Shown here: positions 51,556 through 59,839 of the stretch, one piece after another
How positions within the stretch are numbered: the first letter of the stretch is position 1
Layout of the letters: each line of letters starts with the position of its first letter
Assembly: GCF_018614195.1 (NCBI RefSeq)
Contig: NZ_JAGGOT010000034.1
Span: forward strand, 1-64,000
Length of the DNA stretch: 64,000 bases
From: Streptomyces sp. ISL-43
Lineage (GTDB): Bacteria > Actinomycetota > Actinomycetes > Streptomycetales > Streptomycetaceae
Direction of reading: 5' to 3'
The notes under the pieces: generated by a model
Databases searched by the model: none
Seen by the model: only the letters and a program-made list of their open reading frames with translations
What the model was told of the DNA's origin: nothing
Made by a program: the position numbers and the translations under genes

Positions 51556-51584
51556 CTGCCCGCACCGGTTGACGGTGCGGGCAG
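51556..51584 (-). terminator. Terminator after bcp
   Basis: A perfect 12-bp stem CTGCCCGCACCG/CGGTGCGGGCAG with a five-base loop, 20 bases past the bcp stop. Confidence 0.85.
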
Positions 51585-51604
51585 GCGGGGAGGGAGAGGC
51601 GGGG

Positions 51605-52072
51605 TCAGATGCCCAGATCCTTGATGATCTTGGCTACGTGGCCCGTCGCCTTGACGTTGTAGAAGGCGCGCTCGACCTTGCCGTCCTCGTCGACGACGAT
51701 CGTCGAGCGGATGACCCCGGTGACGGTCTTGCCGTACAGCTTCTTCTCGCCGAACGCCCCGTAAGCCGCCAGGACCTCCTTGGAGGGGTCCCCGACCAGG
51801 GTGACCTTCAGGTGCTCCTTCTCGCGGAACTTCGCCAGCTTCTCCTGCTTGTCGGGGGAGACGCCGATGACGTCGTAGCCGGCCGCGGCCAGCAGGTCCA
51901 GGTTGTCCGTGAAGTCGCAGGCCTGCTTCGTGCAGCCCGGCGTCAGCGCGGTCGGGTAGAAGTACACGATCACCTTGCGGCCCTTGTGGTCGGCGAGCGA
52001 GACCTCGTTGCCGTCCGCGTCGGGCAGGGTGAAGGCGGGGGCGGTGTCGCCCGGCTCAAGTCGCTCGCTCAT
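51605..52072 (-). CDS. bcp: Thiol peroxidase Bcp (peroxiredoxin Q)
   Basis: A 155-residue peroxiredoxin that reduces hydroperoxides with thioredoxin. Peroxidatic Cys47 (TPGCTKQACDF) and resolving Cys52 are five residues apart, the usual spacing in Bcp/PrxQ. Start MSERLEPGDTAPAFTLPD is normal. It is divergent from the DUF3618 gene, sharing an 83-base promoter region. Confidence 0.95.
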   Translation of the reverse strand: MSERLEPGDTAPAFTLPDADGNEVSLADHKGRKVIVYFYPTALTPGCTKQACDFTDNLDLLAAAGYDVIGVSPDKQEKLAKFREKEHLKVTLVGDPSKEVLAAYGAFGEKKLYGKTVTGVIRSTIVVDEDGKVERAFYNVKATGHVAKIIKDLGI

Positions 52073-52155
52073 CTCAACAGTCTCCTCAAGAGGGGATCGG
52101 TACGGTCACGAGACTAAGCTGCTGACAGACTGTTCATGGTGGGCTACGCCCTCAT

Positions 52156-52503
52156 ATGACCGACCACGACGACGGAGGCAGCGCGGTGCCGGAAGCCAGG
52201 ACCCCCGCACAGATCGAGGCGGACATCGTCCGCCGCCGCGAGCAGCTCGCCGAGACGCTCGACGAGATCGGCGTGCGCATGCACCCCAAGACGATCATCG
52301 GGGACGTCAAAGCGAAGGTGGTCGGCACCGTCGACCACACCGCCGGCCGGGCCGTGGCGACGGTGAACCGCCTCATCACCGACGCTCGGGACGGTCTGCG
52401 GCACGAGGACGGCGCCCCGCGCGTCGAGCGGATCGTGCCCGTGGCCCTGCTCGCGATCGGCGTCGTGGGGCTGCTCGTCGCGTCGGCGCGGCGCAAGCGC
52501 TGA
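52156..52503 (+). CDS. DUF3618 membrane protein
   Basis: A 115-residue protein with the DUF3618 start (RTPAQIEADIVRRREQLAETLDEI) and a C-terminal membrane helix (IVPVALLAIGVVGLLVA) followed by ARRKR. It should be anchored with a helical cytoplasmic domain. Function unknown; family common in actinobacteria. Followed closely by a GroES-like gene on the same strand. Confidence 0.9.
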   Translation: MTDHDDGGSAVPEARTPAQIEADIVRRREQLAETLDEIGVRMHPKTIIGDVKAKVVGTVDHTAGRAVATVNRLITDARDGLRHEDGAPRVERIVPVALLAIGVVGLLVASARRKR

Positions 52504-52549
52504 TGGACCCGCGGGGTGCGCGGCGGGCGCGGGCGGGTAGGTTCGGAGC

Positions 52550-52894
52550 GTGAGCGAGAACACCACCACCCACGACAAGCTGCCCATCCGCATGCTGCAC
52601 GACCGCGTGCTCGTGAAGTCCGACTCGCCGGAGGGCGAGCGGCGCTCGGGCGGCGGCATTTTGATCCCCGCGACGGCCGCGGTGGGCAGGCGGCTGGCCT
52701 GGGCCGTGGTGGTCGCGGTCGGGCAGAACGTACGGACGGTCGAGCCGGGGGACCGGGTGCTCTACGACCCCGAGGACCGGGCCGAGGTGGAGGTGCGCGG
52801 GGCGACGTACGTGCTGATGCGCGAGCGGGACCTGCACGCCGTGGCCGCCGAGCGGCTGGAGGGGTCGGAGGACTCCACGGGGCTCTATCTCTAG
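52550..52894 (+). CDS. GroES-like chaperonin (paralogue)
   Basis: A 114-residue Cpn10-fold protein starting at GTG 52550. The core PIRMLHDRVLVKSDSPEGERRSGGGILIP matches the GroES N-terminal half, but the rest (WAVVVAVGQNVRTVEPGDRVLYDPEDRAEVEVRGATYVLMRERDLHAVA) is more divergent and a longer C-terminal tail is added. No groEL is adjacent, so this is an orphan paralogue, not the main GroES. It may bind another partner. Confidence 0.85.
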   Translation: MSENTTTHDKLPIRMLHDRVLVKSDSPEGERRSGGGILIPATAAVGRRLAWAVVVAVGQNVRTVEPGDRVLYDPEDRAEVEVRGATYVLMRERDLHAVAAERLEGSEDSTGLYL

Positions 52895-52941
52895 ATCCTG
52901 GGATCTCTCCCCCTGTGCGGCACCCTTGGATTCCAAGATCG

Positions 52942-52974
52942 AAAGGGCTGGTGACACTCGTCACCGGCCCTTTT
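52942..52974 (+). terminator. Terminator after the GroES-like gene
   Basis: A 14-bp stem (AAAGGGCTGGTGAC with GTCACCGGCCCTTT, one G-U pair) followed by TC. Confidence 0.85.
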
Positions 52975-53002
52975 CGTGCGTTTTTGCTACGGTAGCGAAG
53001 AA

Positions 53003-53068
53003 CCCCGACGAGACGCGCCGTACCGGGTGGCCGTGGCTGATGCCAACGGCTGCATGACAAGACGACGC
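53003..53068 (+). promoter_or_regulatory. Guanidine-III riboswitch
   Basis: The order CCCCGACGAG, CGCGCCGTACCGGG, an 18-27 base stem-loop, then TGACAAGACGACGC matches the guanidine-III (ykkC-III) class known from Thermobifida fusca (CGACGAG..GCGCCGUACC..GACAAGACGGCGC). The gap between halves is longer here, the allowed hairpin insertion. The SMR start lies 33 bases downstream, with GGAGGT at 53089-53094, so ligand binding would free translation. Class recall from memory; strong match. Confidence 0.85.
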
Positions 53069-53101
53069 ACCCGTTCCGCTCTCGTTCCGGAGGTGCCCGT
53101 C

Positions 53102-53422
53102 ATGGCCTGGATTCTGCTCATCATCGCCGGTGTGATCGAAGTCGGCTGGTCGATCGGTATGAAGTTCACCGAAGGATTCACCCGGCTCTGGCCGAGCCTG
53201 TTCACGGGGGCCGGCATCCTGGCGAGCATGGTGCTGCTGTCGTTGGCGGTGAAGACCCTTCCGATCGGTACGGCCTACGGCGTGTGGGTCGGTATCGGCG
53301 CGGCCGGTGCGGCGGTGGTCGGCATGGCGGTGATGGGGGAGCCCGTCACCGCCGCCCGGATCTTCTTCATCTGTCTGCTGCTGGTCGCGGTGGTCGGCCT
53401 GAAGGTGACCTCCGGCCACTGA
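53102..53422 (+). CDS. gdx: Guanidinium exporter (SMR family, Gdx/SugE)
   Basis: A 106-residue four-helix protein of the small multidrug resistance family. Glu13 (AGVIEVGW) is the substrate/proton site. The stretch GMKFTEGFTRLWPSL is the Gdx/SugE signature that separates guanidinium exporters from EmrE-type drug pumps. The riboswitch just upstream supports guanidinium as substrate. ATG 53102 follows a strong GGAGGT site. It works as an antiparallel homodimer (known). Confidence 0.93.
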   Translation: MAWILLIIAGVIEVGWSIGMKFTEGFTRLWPSLFTGAGILASMVLLSLAVKTLPIGTAYGVWVGIGAAGAAVVGMAVMGEPVTAARIFFICLLLVAVVGLKVTSGH

Positions 53423-53464
53423 GCCGGTGCGCGGTCCGCGCCCCGGGCTGCCCCGGGCGCGGCG

Positions 53465-55930
53465 CTACTCCAGTAGGTCCGCCGGCGGGCGCATGCCCTC
53501 GGTGGCGCCGCCGCGGCTGCCCGCCGTGGTGCCGCCTTCCGCCTGGCCCGCGGTGGTCTGGCCGCCCGTGGTCTGGCCTCCGGTGCTCTGGCCGCCCGTG
53601 TTCTGACCGCCGTCCGTCTGGCCTCCGTTCGTCTGACCCCCGTTGTTCTGGCCCCCGTTGTCCTGTCCGCCGTCGGTCCGGCCTCCGTTCGTCTGACCGC
53701 CCTGCGTCTGCCCGCCCGTCGGCGGCGTCGGCGTCGGGCGGACCGGCGGGCCCGAGGAGCGCTCGCCCGGGGTCTGCTCCGGCTGGCTGGGGATCACGGG
53801 CGGCGCCGGCGGGAGCTGGTCGGCGCCCGACATGAGCTCCAGGTCGAAGTCCAGCGGGTCGCTGTCTCCCAGGGCCGTCTTCGTGTACTGCGCCCAGATC
53901 CGGGCCGGGTAGCCGCCGCCTCCGACGCGGTTCTCGCCGAGCGCTCCGTAGAGGGATTCCAGGGAACCGGTGTCCGGGTCCTGGCCCATCATCGAGACGA
54001 CCGTGACCAGGTTCGGGGTGTATGCCGCGAACCAGGCCGACCGGTCCAGTTCGCCGGTCCCCGTCTTGCCCGCGGCGGGGTGGCCGGCGGCGAGGGCGGC
54101 CGTGCCGGTGCCGTTGTCGACGACGCTGACCAGCATCGACGTGGTGGTGTCGGCGGCCTCGCGGCTGACGGCCTGGGTCGCTTCGCGGTGCGGGAGGGGG
54201 ACGGTGTCGTCCGCCTTGGTGATCTTCTCCACGAAGGTGTGCGGGGTGTGGCGGCCGTGGTCGGCGAGGGTCGCGTAGGCCTGGGTCATGTCCAGGACGC
54301 TGGCCTGCATGGTGCCCAGTGCCATGGCCGGTCCCGCGTCGAAGTTCGGGGTGCTCTCGGGGATGCCGAGGGCGATGGCGGTCTGCTTGACCTTGTCGGT
54401 GCCGACGTCGACGACCATCTGGGCGAAGACGGCGTTGACGGAGAGGTCGGTGGCGGTGTTGACCGTGATGTTGCCGTAGCTGAGCTGACCCTCGTTCTCC
54501 GGTTCGTAGCGGATGCGGGTGCCGGTGACGCGCCGCTTGTTGTCGCCGTTGTAGATCGTGTACGGGGTGATCGTGCGGCCGTCCTGCGTGTGCGAGTCGT
54601 TCTGCACGGCGGAGGCGAAGACGAACGGCTTGAAGGTGGAGGCCACTTGGTAGTCGTGCCGGGTGGCGTTGTTGACGAACTGCTTGGTGTAGTCGATGCC
54701 GCCGTACATGGCGACGACCTTGCCGGTGGCCGGGTCGATGGAGACGGCGCCGGTGCGTACGACGCGGTCCGCCTTGCGCTTGTCGGGGTCGAGCTTGCCG
54801 ACCACCTTGTCGTCGACGGCTGCGACGATGGCGTTCTGGCGGTTCTTGTCGATGGTCGTGGTGATGCGGTAGCCGCCCTCGGCGAGGGTCTTCTCGTCAA
54901 GGATCTTGTGCTCGGCGATGTAGTCCTTGATGGCCTCCACGAGGTAGCCGCGCTGCCCGGAGAGTCCGGCGGCCGGGCGGAGCTTGCCGGGCTCGGGGAA
55001 GCGGGTGGCCGCGCGTTCGGGGGCCGTCAGCCAGCCCTTCTTGACCATGCCGTCGAGTACGTAGTTCCAGCGGGCCAGGGCGCGTCCGCGGCCCTGGGGG
55101 TGGGCGACGACGTCGAAGGCGCTGGGGGAGTTGAGGAGGGTGGCGAGGTAGGCGCCCTCGGCGGTGTCGAGTTTGCCGACGTCCTTGCCGTAGTACGCCT
55201 GTGAGGCGGCCTGGATGCCGTAGGCGCTGCGGCCGAAGTAACTGGTGTTCAGGTAGCCCTCGAGGATGTAGGCCTTCGACTTCTCGCGACCGAGTTTGAT
55301 CGCGATGAAGAACTCCTTCACCTTCCGCTTGATCGTCTGTTCCTGGCCCAGGTAGTAGTTCTTGACGTACTGCTGGGTGATGGTCGAACCGGACTGGGTG
55401 CCCTTGCCGGTCGCGGTGTTCCAGGCGGCGCGGAGCATCGCGGCGGGGTCCACGGCCCGTTCGGAGTAGAAGTCGCGGTCCTCGGCGGCCAGGACGGCCT
55501 CCTGGACGGTCCGGGGGATCTGGGAGAGCGGTACGTTGACACGGTTGACCTCGCCGTCGCGGGCGAGTTGGGAGCCGTCGGCGTAGAGGTAGACGTTGGA
55601 CTGCGCGACGGCCGCCGCGTTGGCGGGCGGGATGTCGACCAGGAGGTAGCCGGCGACGAGGGCCCCGCCGCCCAGCAGGGCGAGCAGCAGGACGCCGCCC
55701 AGGACCATGCGCCAGGTGGGAAGGACGCGGCGCCAGCCGGTGCGCTTGCGCTTGGCCTTCTTCGCCGCCCCGGCCCTCTGCTTCTCCGCTTTCTCCGCGT
55801 CCTTGGCGCTCGCCGCCGGTCCGGCCGGCGAGGCCGCGCCGGCGCCCTGAGATCCGTCGGGGGTACCGGTGTTCTCGGGGGTGTCGGGGTCGCGAGGGGT
55901 CCAGCCGGGTGGTGGTGACGGGTCGCTCAT
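53465..55930 (-). CDS. Bifunctional penicillin-binding protein (PBP1-type)
   Basis: An 821-residue class A PBP. A Lys/Ala-rich cytosolic head, one membrane helix (~75-98), then glycosyltransferase GT51 motifs EDRDFYSE (catalytic Glu150) and GSTITQQYVKN. The transpeptidase part has the S431-x-x-K434 site (ASTFKPF), SVN (497-499) and KTGTG (622-626). A ~60-residue C-terminal GGQ(T/N/D) repeat follows, rich in Gly, Gln, Asn and Thr, likely exposed in the wall. Start ATG 55930 has GAGGAG ahead. It polymerises and crosslinks peptidoglycan. Confidence 0.93.
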   Translation of the reverse strand: MSDPSPPPGWTPRDPDTPENTGTPDGSQGAGAASPAGPAASAKDAEKAEKQRAGAAKKAKRKRTGWRRVLPTWRMVLGGVLLLALLGGGALVAGYLLVDIPPANAAAVAQSNVYLYADGSQLARDGEVNRVNVPLSQIPRTVQEAVLAAEDRDFYSERAVDPAAMLRAAWNTATGKGTQSGSTITQQYVKNYYLGQEQTIKRKVKEFFIAIKLGREKSKAYILEGYLNTSYFGRSAYGIQAASQAYYGKDVGKLDTAEGAYLATLLNSPSAFDVVAHPQGRGRALARWNYVLDGMVKKGWLTAPERAATRFPEPGKLRPAAGLSGQRGYLVEAIKDYIAEHKILDEKTLAEGGYRITTTIDKNRQNAIVAAVDDKVVGKLDPDKRKADRVVRTGAVSIDPATGKVVAMYGGIDYTKQFVNNATRHDYQVASTFKPFVFASAVQNDSHTQDGRTITPYTIYNGDNKRRVTGTRIRYEPENEGQLSYGNITVNTATDLSVNAVFAQMVVDVGTDKVKQTAIALGIPESTPNFDAGPAMALGTMQASVLDMTQAYATLADHGRHTPHTFVEKITKADDTVPLPHREATQAVSREAADTTTSMLVSVVDNGTGTAALAAGHPAAGKTGTGELDRSAWFAAYTPNLVTVVSMMGQDPDTGSLESLYGALGENRVGGGGYPARIWAQYTKTALGDSDPLDFDLELMSGADQLPPAPPVIPSQPEQTPGERSSGPPVRPTPTPPTGGQTQGGQTNGGRTDGGQDNGGQNNGGQTNGGQTDGGQNTGGQSTGGQTTGGQTTAGQAEGGTTAGSRGGATEGMRPPADLLE
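53535..53710 (-). repeat. 15-bp degenerate tandem repeat in the PBP tail
   Basis: About eleven units code for GGQTN/GGQTD/GGQNT/GGQST/GGQTT-like pentapeptides (~15 bp each) near the protein end. They are imperfect in DNA, suggesting older expansion with drift. Confidence 0.8.
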
Positions 55931-56121
55931 CTCCGGGACTCCTCGGCGCCGTACGAAATATCCACATCTGTACCTCATGCTGTCTACCCGATGGCCACCG
56001 GTTCCGCTCCGGACGGGCGTAAATCGATCGCGTGGATCGCCCCTCCGCACTAAGCTCGCGCGCTTTGGACGACCTAGGAAAACGAACGACCCAGCATCGA
56101 CGTGGGAAACGGAGGAGTGCG

Positions 56122-56949
56122 GTGCTTCAGACGGCAGCCCGGCGCGCCGGGCTCTACGGTGCGGTCGCGGCCGGAGGCTTTCGCCGCTACGCCACCTACG
56201 GGACCGCGACCGCGGCCGGGGTGTTCACCAACACCGTGTTCGGTTTCATCCTCGCCTACACCTACATCGCGCTCTGGGACGAGCGGCCCGGTCTCGGCGG
56301 CTACGACCAGTCGCAGGCCCTCACCTTCATGTGGGCCAGCCAGGCGCTGCTCTCCGCCGGCGCGCTGATCGGCGGAGGCTTCCAGGAGGAGTTCCAAGAG
56401 CGAGTCCGTACGGGTGACATCGCCGTCGACCTGTACCGCCCGGCCGACCTGCAGATGTGGTGGCTCGCGGCCGACTTGGGCCGTGCGGCGTTCCAGCTCC
56501 TGGGCCGCGGGGTGGTCCCGCTGGTGGTGGGCGCACTGGCCTTCGACCTGGCGCTGCCCGCCGACCCGGTGCGCTGGCTGCTGTTCCTGGTCTCCGTGGT
56601 CCTCGGGCTGGTGGTGGGCTTCGCGCTGCGCTACCTGCTGGGGCTGGCGGCGTTCTGGCTGATGGACGGAGCCGGGATCAACATGATGGCCACGGTCGTC
56701 TCCATCTTCTTCTCCGGGATGCTGCTGCCGCTGACCGTGTTCCCGGGCGGCTTCGGGGAGTTCGTCCGCCTCCTGCCGTGGGCTGCCATGCTCCAGGTGC
56801 CGCTGGACGTCCTGCTCGGCGAGGGCGCGGGCGCCGGGAGCGCGGCGGGGGCGCTCGGCTTCCAGGCCGCCTGGGCGCTGGCCCTGCTGGGACTGGGCAG
56901 GGTGCTGCAGTCGGCCGCGACGCACAAGGTGGTGGTCCAGGGTGGCTGA
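56122..56949 (+). CDS. ABC-2-type transporter permease (first)
   Basis: A 275-residue membrane protein. Start GTG 56122 has GGAGGAG seven bases before. Six membrane helices are seen; the start GLYGAVAAGGFRRYATYGTATAAG and the later LLLGLAAF-type segment match the DUF990-like (ABC-2) permeases that pair with the next gene. Overlaps the second permease by 8 bases. Substrate unknown; these three-gene exporters are frequent in Streptomyces. Confidence 0.9.
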   Translation: MLQTAARRAGLYGAVAAGGFRRYATYGTATAAGVFTNTVFGFILAYTYIALWDERPGLGGYDQSQALTFMWASQALLSAGALIGGGFQEEFQERVRTGDIAVDLYRPADLQMWWLAADLGRAAFQLLGRGVVPLVVGALAFDLALPADPVRWLLFLVSVVLGLVVGFALRYLLGLAAFWLMDGAGINMMATVVSIFFSGMLLPLTVFPGGFGEFVRLLPWAAMLQVPLDVLLGEGAGAGSAAGALGFQAAWALALLGLGRVLQSAATHKVVVQGG

Positions 56950-57826
56950 GCGGGTGGCCGAGGCGATCCCCGTACGGGACCTGCCGGTGGGAGCGGTGGA
57001 GGTACCCCGGCGCGGCCGGGTCGTGGAGGGCCTGCGCGGCTACGGCCTGATCGCAGCGATGTGGATCCGGTCGACGATGACGTACCGCACGTCGTTCTTC
57101 CTCTCCACCCTCGGGAACGCGGCGATCACCCTCCTGGACTTCGTCGCGATCTACATCATGTTCTCGCACGTGGACGAGCTGGGCGGCTTCGCGCTCCCCG
57201 AGATCGCCCTGCTGTACGGGTCCTGCTCGGCCTCCCTGGGCCTGGCCGACCTGCTGCTCGGCAACACCGACCGGGTCGGCACCCGGATCCGCGACGGGTC
57301 GCTCGACACCATGCTGGTCCGCCCCGTCCCGCTCCTCGCCCAGGTCGCGGCCGACCGTTTCGCGCTGCGCCGGCTGGGGCGCGTCGTACAGGGCCTCACG
57401 GTGCTGGGGTGGGCGGTCACGGAGCTGGACCAGCTGCACTGGACCGCCGGAAAGGTGCTGCTGGTGCCCGTGATGATCACGGCCGGGGCGGCGATCTTCG
57501 GGGCGGTGATGGTGGCCGGGGCGGCGTTCCAGTTCGTCGCCGGGGACGCGGCGGAAGTGCAGAACTCCTTCACCTACGGCGGCTGCACGATGCTCCAGTA
57601 CCCGCCGACGGTCTTCGCGAAGGACCTGCTGCGCGGGGTGACCTTCATCGTCCCCCTCGCCTTCGTCAACTGGCTGCCCGCGCTCCACGTGCTGGGCCGG
57701 CCCGACCCGCTGGGGCTGCCGGGGTGGGCGGCGTACGCGAGCCCGCTGGTGGCCTTCGCGGTCTTCCTCCCCGCGTCGCTGGCGTGGCGCGCGGGGGTCC
57801 GTTCGTACCGCAGCACGGGGAGCTGA
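56942..57826 (+). CDS. ABC-2-type transporter permease (second)
   Basis: A 294-residue membrane protein with six helices, starting at GTG 56942 within the end of the first permease. Typical stretches are STMTYRTSFFLSTLGNAAITLLD and GSLDTMLVRPVPLLAQVAADRFALRRLGR, the loop between helices 2 and 3 of this family. With the ATPase just downstream (6 bases) it forms a heterodimeric exporter. Confidence 0.9.
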   Translation: MAERVAEAIPVRDLPVGAVEVPRRGRVVEGLRGYGLIAAMWIRSTMTYRTSFFLSTLGNAAITLLDFVAIYIMFSHVDELGGFALPEIALLYGSCSASLGLADLLLGNTDRVGTRIRDGSLDTMLVRPVPLLAQVAADRFALRRLGRVVQGLTVLGWAVTELDQLHWTAGKVLLVPVMITAGAAIFGAVMVAGAAFQFVAGDAAEVQNSFTYGGCTMLQYPPTVFAKDLLRGVTFIVPLAFVNWLPALHVLGRPDPLGLPGWAAYASPLVAFAVFLPASLAWRAGVRSYRSTGS

Positions 57827-57832
57827 ACCCAC

Positions 57833-58801
57833 ATGGCCGACGCGCTGATCTCGCTGGACGAGGTCGAGAAGGTCTTCGACGTACGGCGCCGGGTCGGGCT
57901 GATGCGCCGGGAGAAACGGCAGGTCAGAGCCGTGGACGGGATCAGCTTCGAGGTGGCGCGGGGCGAGGTGGTCGGCTACATCGGGCCCAACGGCGCCGGC
58001 AAGTCGACCACCATCAAGATGCTGACCGGCATCCTCACCCCGAGCGGCGGCCGGCTGCGGGTCGCCGGCATCGACCCGGCGCGGGAGCGGATGCGCCTCG
58101 CGCACCGGATCGGGGTGGTGTTCGGGCAGCGCACGACCCTGTGGTGGGACCTGCCGCTGAAGGACTCGTACGGGCTGATGCGGCGGATGTACCGGATCCC
58201 GGCGGCGCGGTTCGCGGAGAACATGGAACGCTGCGTGGACCGCCTCGACCTCGCCGAGCTGCTCGACGTACCGGTGCGCCAGCTCTCGCTGGGGCAGCGG
58301 ATGCGCGGGGACATCGCGGCGGCGCTGCTGCACGATCCGGACGTGCTGTACCTGGACGAGCCGACGATCGGGCTGGACGTGGTCAGCAAGGCGAAGGTAC
58401 GGGGCTTCCTGCGGCAGTTGAACGAGGAGCTCGGGACCACGGTGCTGCTGACCACCCACGACCTCCAGGACATCGAGCAGCTCTGCGAGCGGGTGATGGT
58501 GATCGACCACGGGCGGCTGATGTACGACGGCTCGCTGGGCGGACTGCACACGGCGGGCGGGGCGGGCAAGAGCGAACGGACGCTGGTGGTGGACCTGGAG
58601 CGGGAGCTGCCGCCGATCGAGGTGGCCGGGGCGCGGGTGGTCAAGGTGGAGGGGCCGCGGCAGTGGCTGGCGTTCCCGGCGCGGGCTTCGGCGGCTCCGC
58701 TGGTGGCGGCGGTGGCGGCGGAATACCCGCTGCTGGACCTGTCGGTGCGGGAACCGGACATCGAGGACGTGATCGCGCGGATGTACGCGGGGCGGGGATA
58801 G
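57833..58801 (+). CDS. ABC transporter ATP-binding protein (exporter)
   Basis: A 322-residue ATPase. Walker A GPNGAGKST (51-59), Q-loop GQRTTLWWDL, signature LSLGQRMRGD and Walker B VLYLDEPTIGLD are intact; the signature is the LSxGQR(M) variant usual in this exporter family. The C-terminal ~90 residues are accessory. Last gene of the three-gene unit 56122-58801. Drug or lipid export is likely but unproven. Confidence 0.93.
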   Translation: MADALISLDEVEKVFDVRRRVGLMRREKRQVRAVDGISFEVARGEVVGYIGPNGAGKSTTIKMLTGILTPSGGRLRVAGIDPARERMRLAHRIGVVFGQRTTLWWDLPLKDSYGLMRRMYRIPAARFAENMERCVDRLDLAELLDVPVRQLSLGQRMRGDIAAALLHDPDVLYLDEPTIGLDVVSKAKVRGFLRQLNEELGTTVLLTTHDLQDIEQLCERVMVIDHGRLMYDGSLGGLHTAGGAGKSERTLVVDLERELPPIEVAGARVVKVEGPRQWLAFPARASAAPLVAAVAAEYPLLDLSVREPDIEDVIARMYAGRG

Positions 58802-58814
58802 GGAGCGGGACAGG

Positions 58815-58895
58815 GAGCGGGCGAGGGGGCTGCGGCGAGGCGAGGCGGGGCGGGGATCGGGATCGGGCTCGGGGCTGCGGCGAGGCGGGGATAAA
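58815..58895. repeat. GC-rich direct repeats after the ABC unit
   Basis: The unit GGGGCTGCGGCGAGGCG occurs twice in the gap between the ATPase and DUF1707 genes (58824 and 58870 areas). No gene is seen in the gap. Confidence 0.5.
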
Positions 58896-58968
58896 TCAGG
58901 GAGAACCCTGAGCCGGAGCCGGGTCCGGGCCATACAACTCTTACCGGCGACTGCATAGGCTGGTCCTC

Positions 58969-59718
58969 ATGAGTGACGAGCGGCCTGAGAAGCCGTTGCC
59001 CCAGGAGCCGGTGCCGTCCGAAAAGCCGCTGCCGGATCTGAGGGCGTCGGACGCGGACCGGGAGCGGGTGGTGGACCGGCTGCGGGACGCCGTCGCCGAA
59101 GGCCGGCTCGACATGGACGAGTTCGAGGAGCGGCTGGAGGCGGCGTACAAGTCCCGTACGTACGCGGAGCTGGAACCGCTCACCCGGGACCTGCCGGCGC
59201 TCGGCGCGACGGCCCCGGTGGCGGCCGCCCCGGTCGGCCCGGCCCCGATCGGTCTGACGAAGGGCGCGGCGGCGGGCTCGGAGTCGGCCTGGCCGGCCCG
59301 GATCGGTGGCGGCGGCCCGGCGGGCGGGCCGGCCATGGCCGTCGCGGTCATGTCGGGATTCCAGCGCAAGGGCAACTGGACCGTGCCCGCCCGTTTCCAC
59401 GCGGTGGCGTTCTGGGGCGGTGGTGAGCTCGACCTGCGCGAGGCGAACTTCGCGGAGCGCGAGGTCGTGATCAACTGCGTCGCCGTCATGGGCGGCATCG
59501 AGATCACCGTGCCGCCGGGCGTCGAGGTCGACGTACGGGGCATCGGCGTCATGGGCGCCTTCGACCAGCGCGACAACCCCGGCCCGCCGGCGCCGGGGGC
59601 TCCGCGGGTGGTCGTGACGGGCTTCGCCTTCTGGGGCGGGGTGGAGATCAAGGTCAAGCCGCCGAAGAACGCGAACCCGAACCGGATCTCGAAGTCGAAG
59701 CCGCGCAAGGAGCTGTAG
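58969..59718 (+). CDS. DUF1707/LiaF-like cytosolic protein
   Basis: A 249-residue protein. The DUF1707 motif is clear at ~25-75 (LRASDADRERVVDRLRDAVAEGRLDMDEFEERL). After an Ala/Pro/Gly linker, a beta-rich LiaF-like C-terminal domain follows (AVAFWGGGELDLREANF, AVMGGIEITVPPGVEVDVRGIGVMG, FAFWGGVEIKVKPP). Unlike LiaF it has no membrane helix. Such proteins are thought to sense or signal envelope stress; role here is inferred. Confidence 0.88.
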   Translation: MSDERPEKPLPQEPVPSEKPLPDLRASDADRERVVDRLRDAVAEGRLDMDEFEERLEAAYKSRTYAELEPLTRDLPALGATAPVAAAPVGPAPIGLTKGAAAGSESAWPARIGGGGPAGGPAMAVAVMSGFQRKGNWTVPARFHAVAFWGGGELDLREANFAEREVVINCVAVMGGIEITVPPGVEVDVRGIGVMGAFDQRDNPGPPAPGAPRVVVTGFAFWGGVEIKVKPPKNANPNRISKSKPRKEL

Positions 59719-59839
59719 GGACGGCGGCAGGGGCCGCAGGAGCCGTAGTGGACCCGCGGGGGCTGTAGGAGCTGTAGGCGCGGTCCGGCGCGCGTTCGGC
59801 GCGCCGGGAACTCGCAGGGCTCCCCGGGAGTCGGATGCT

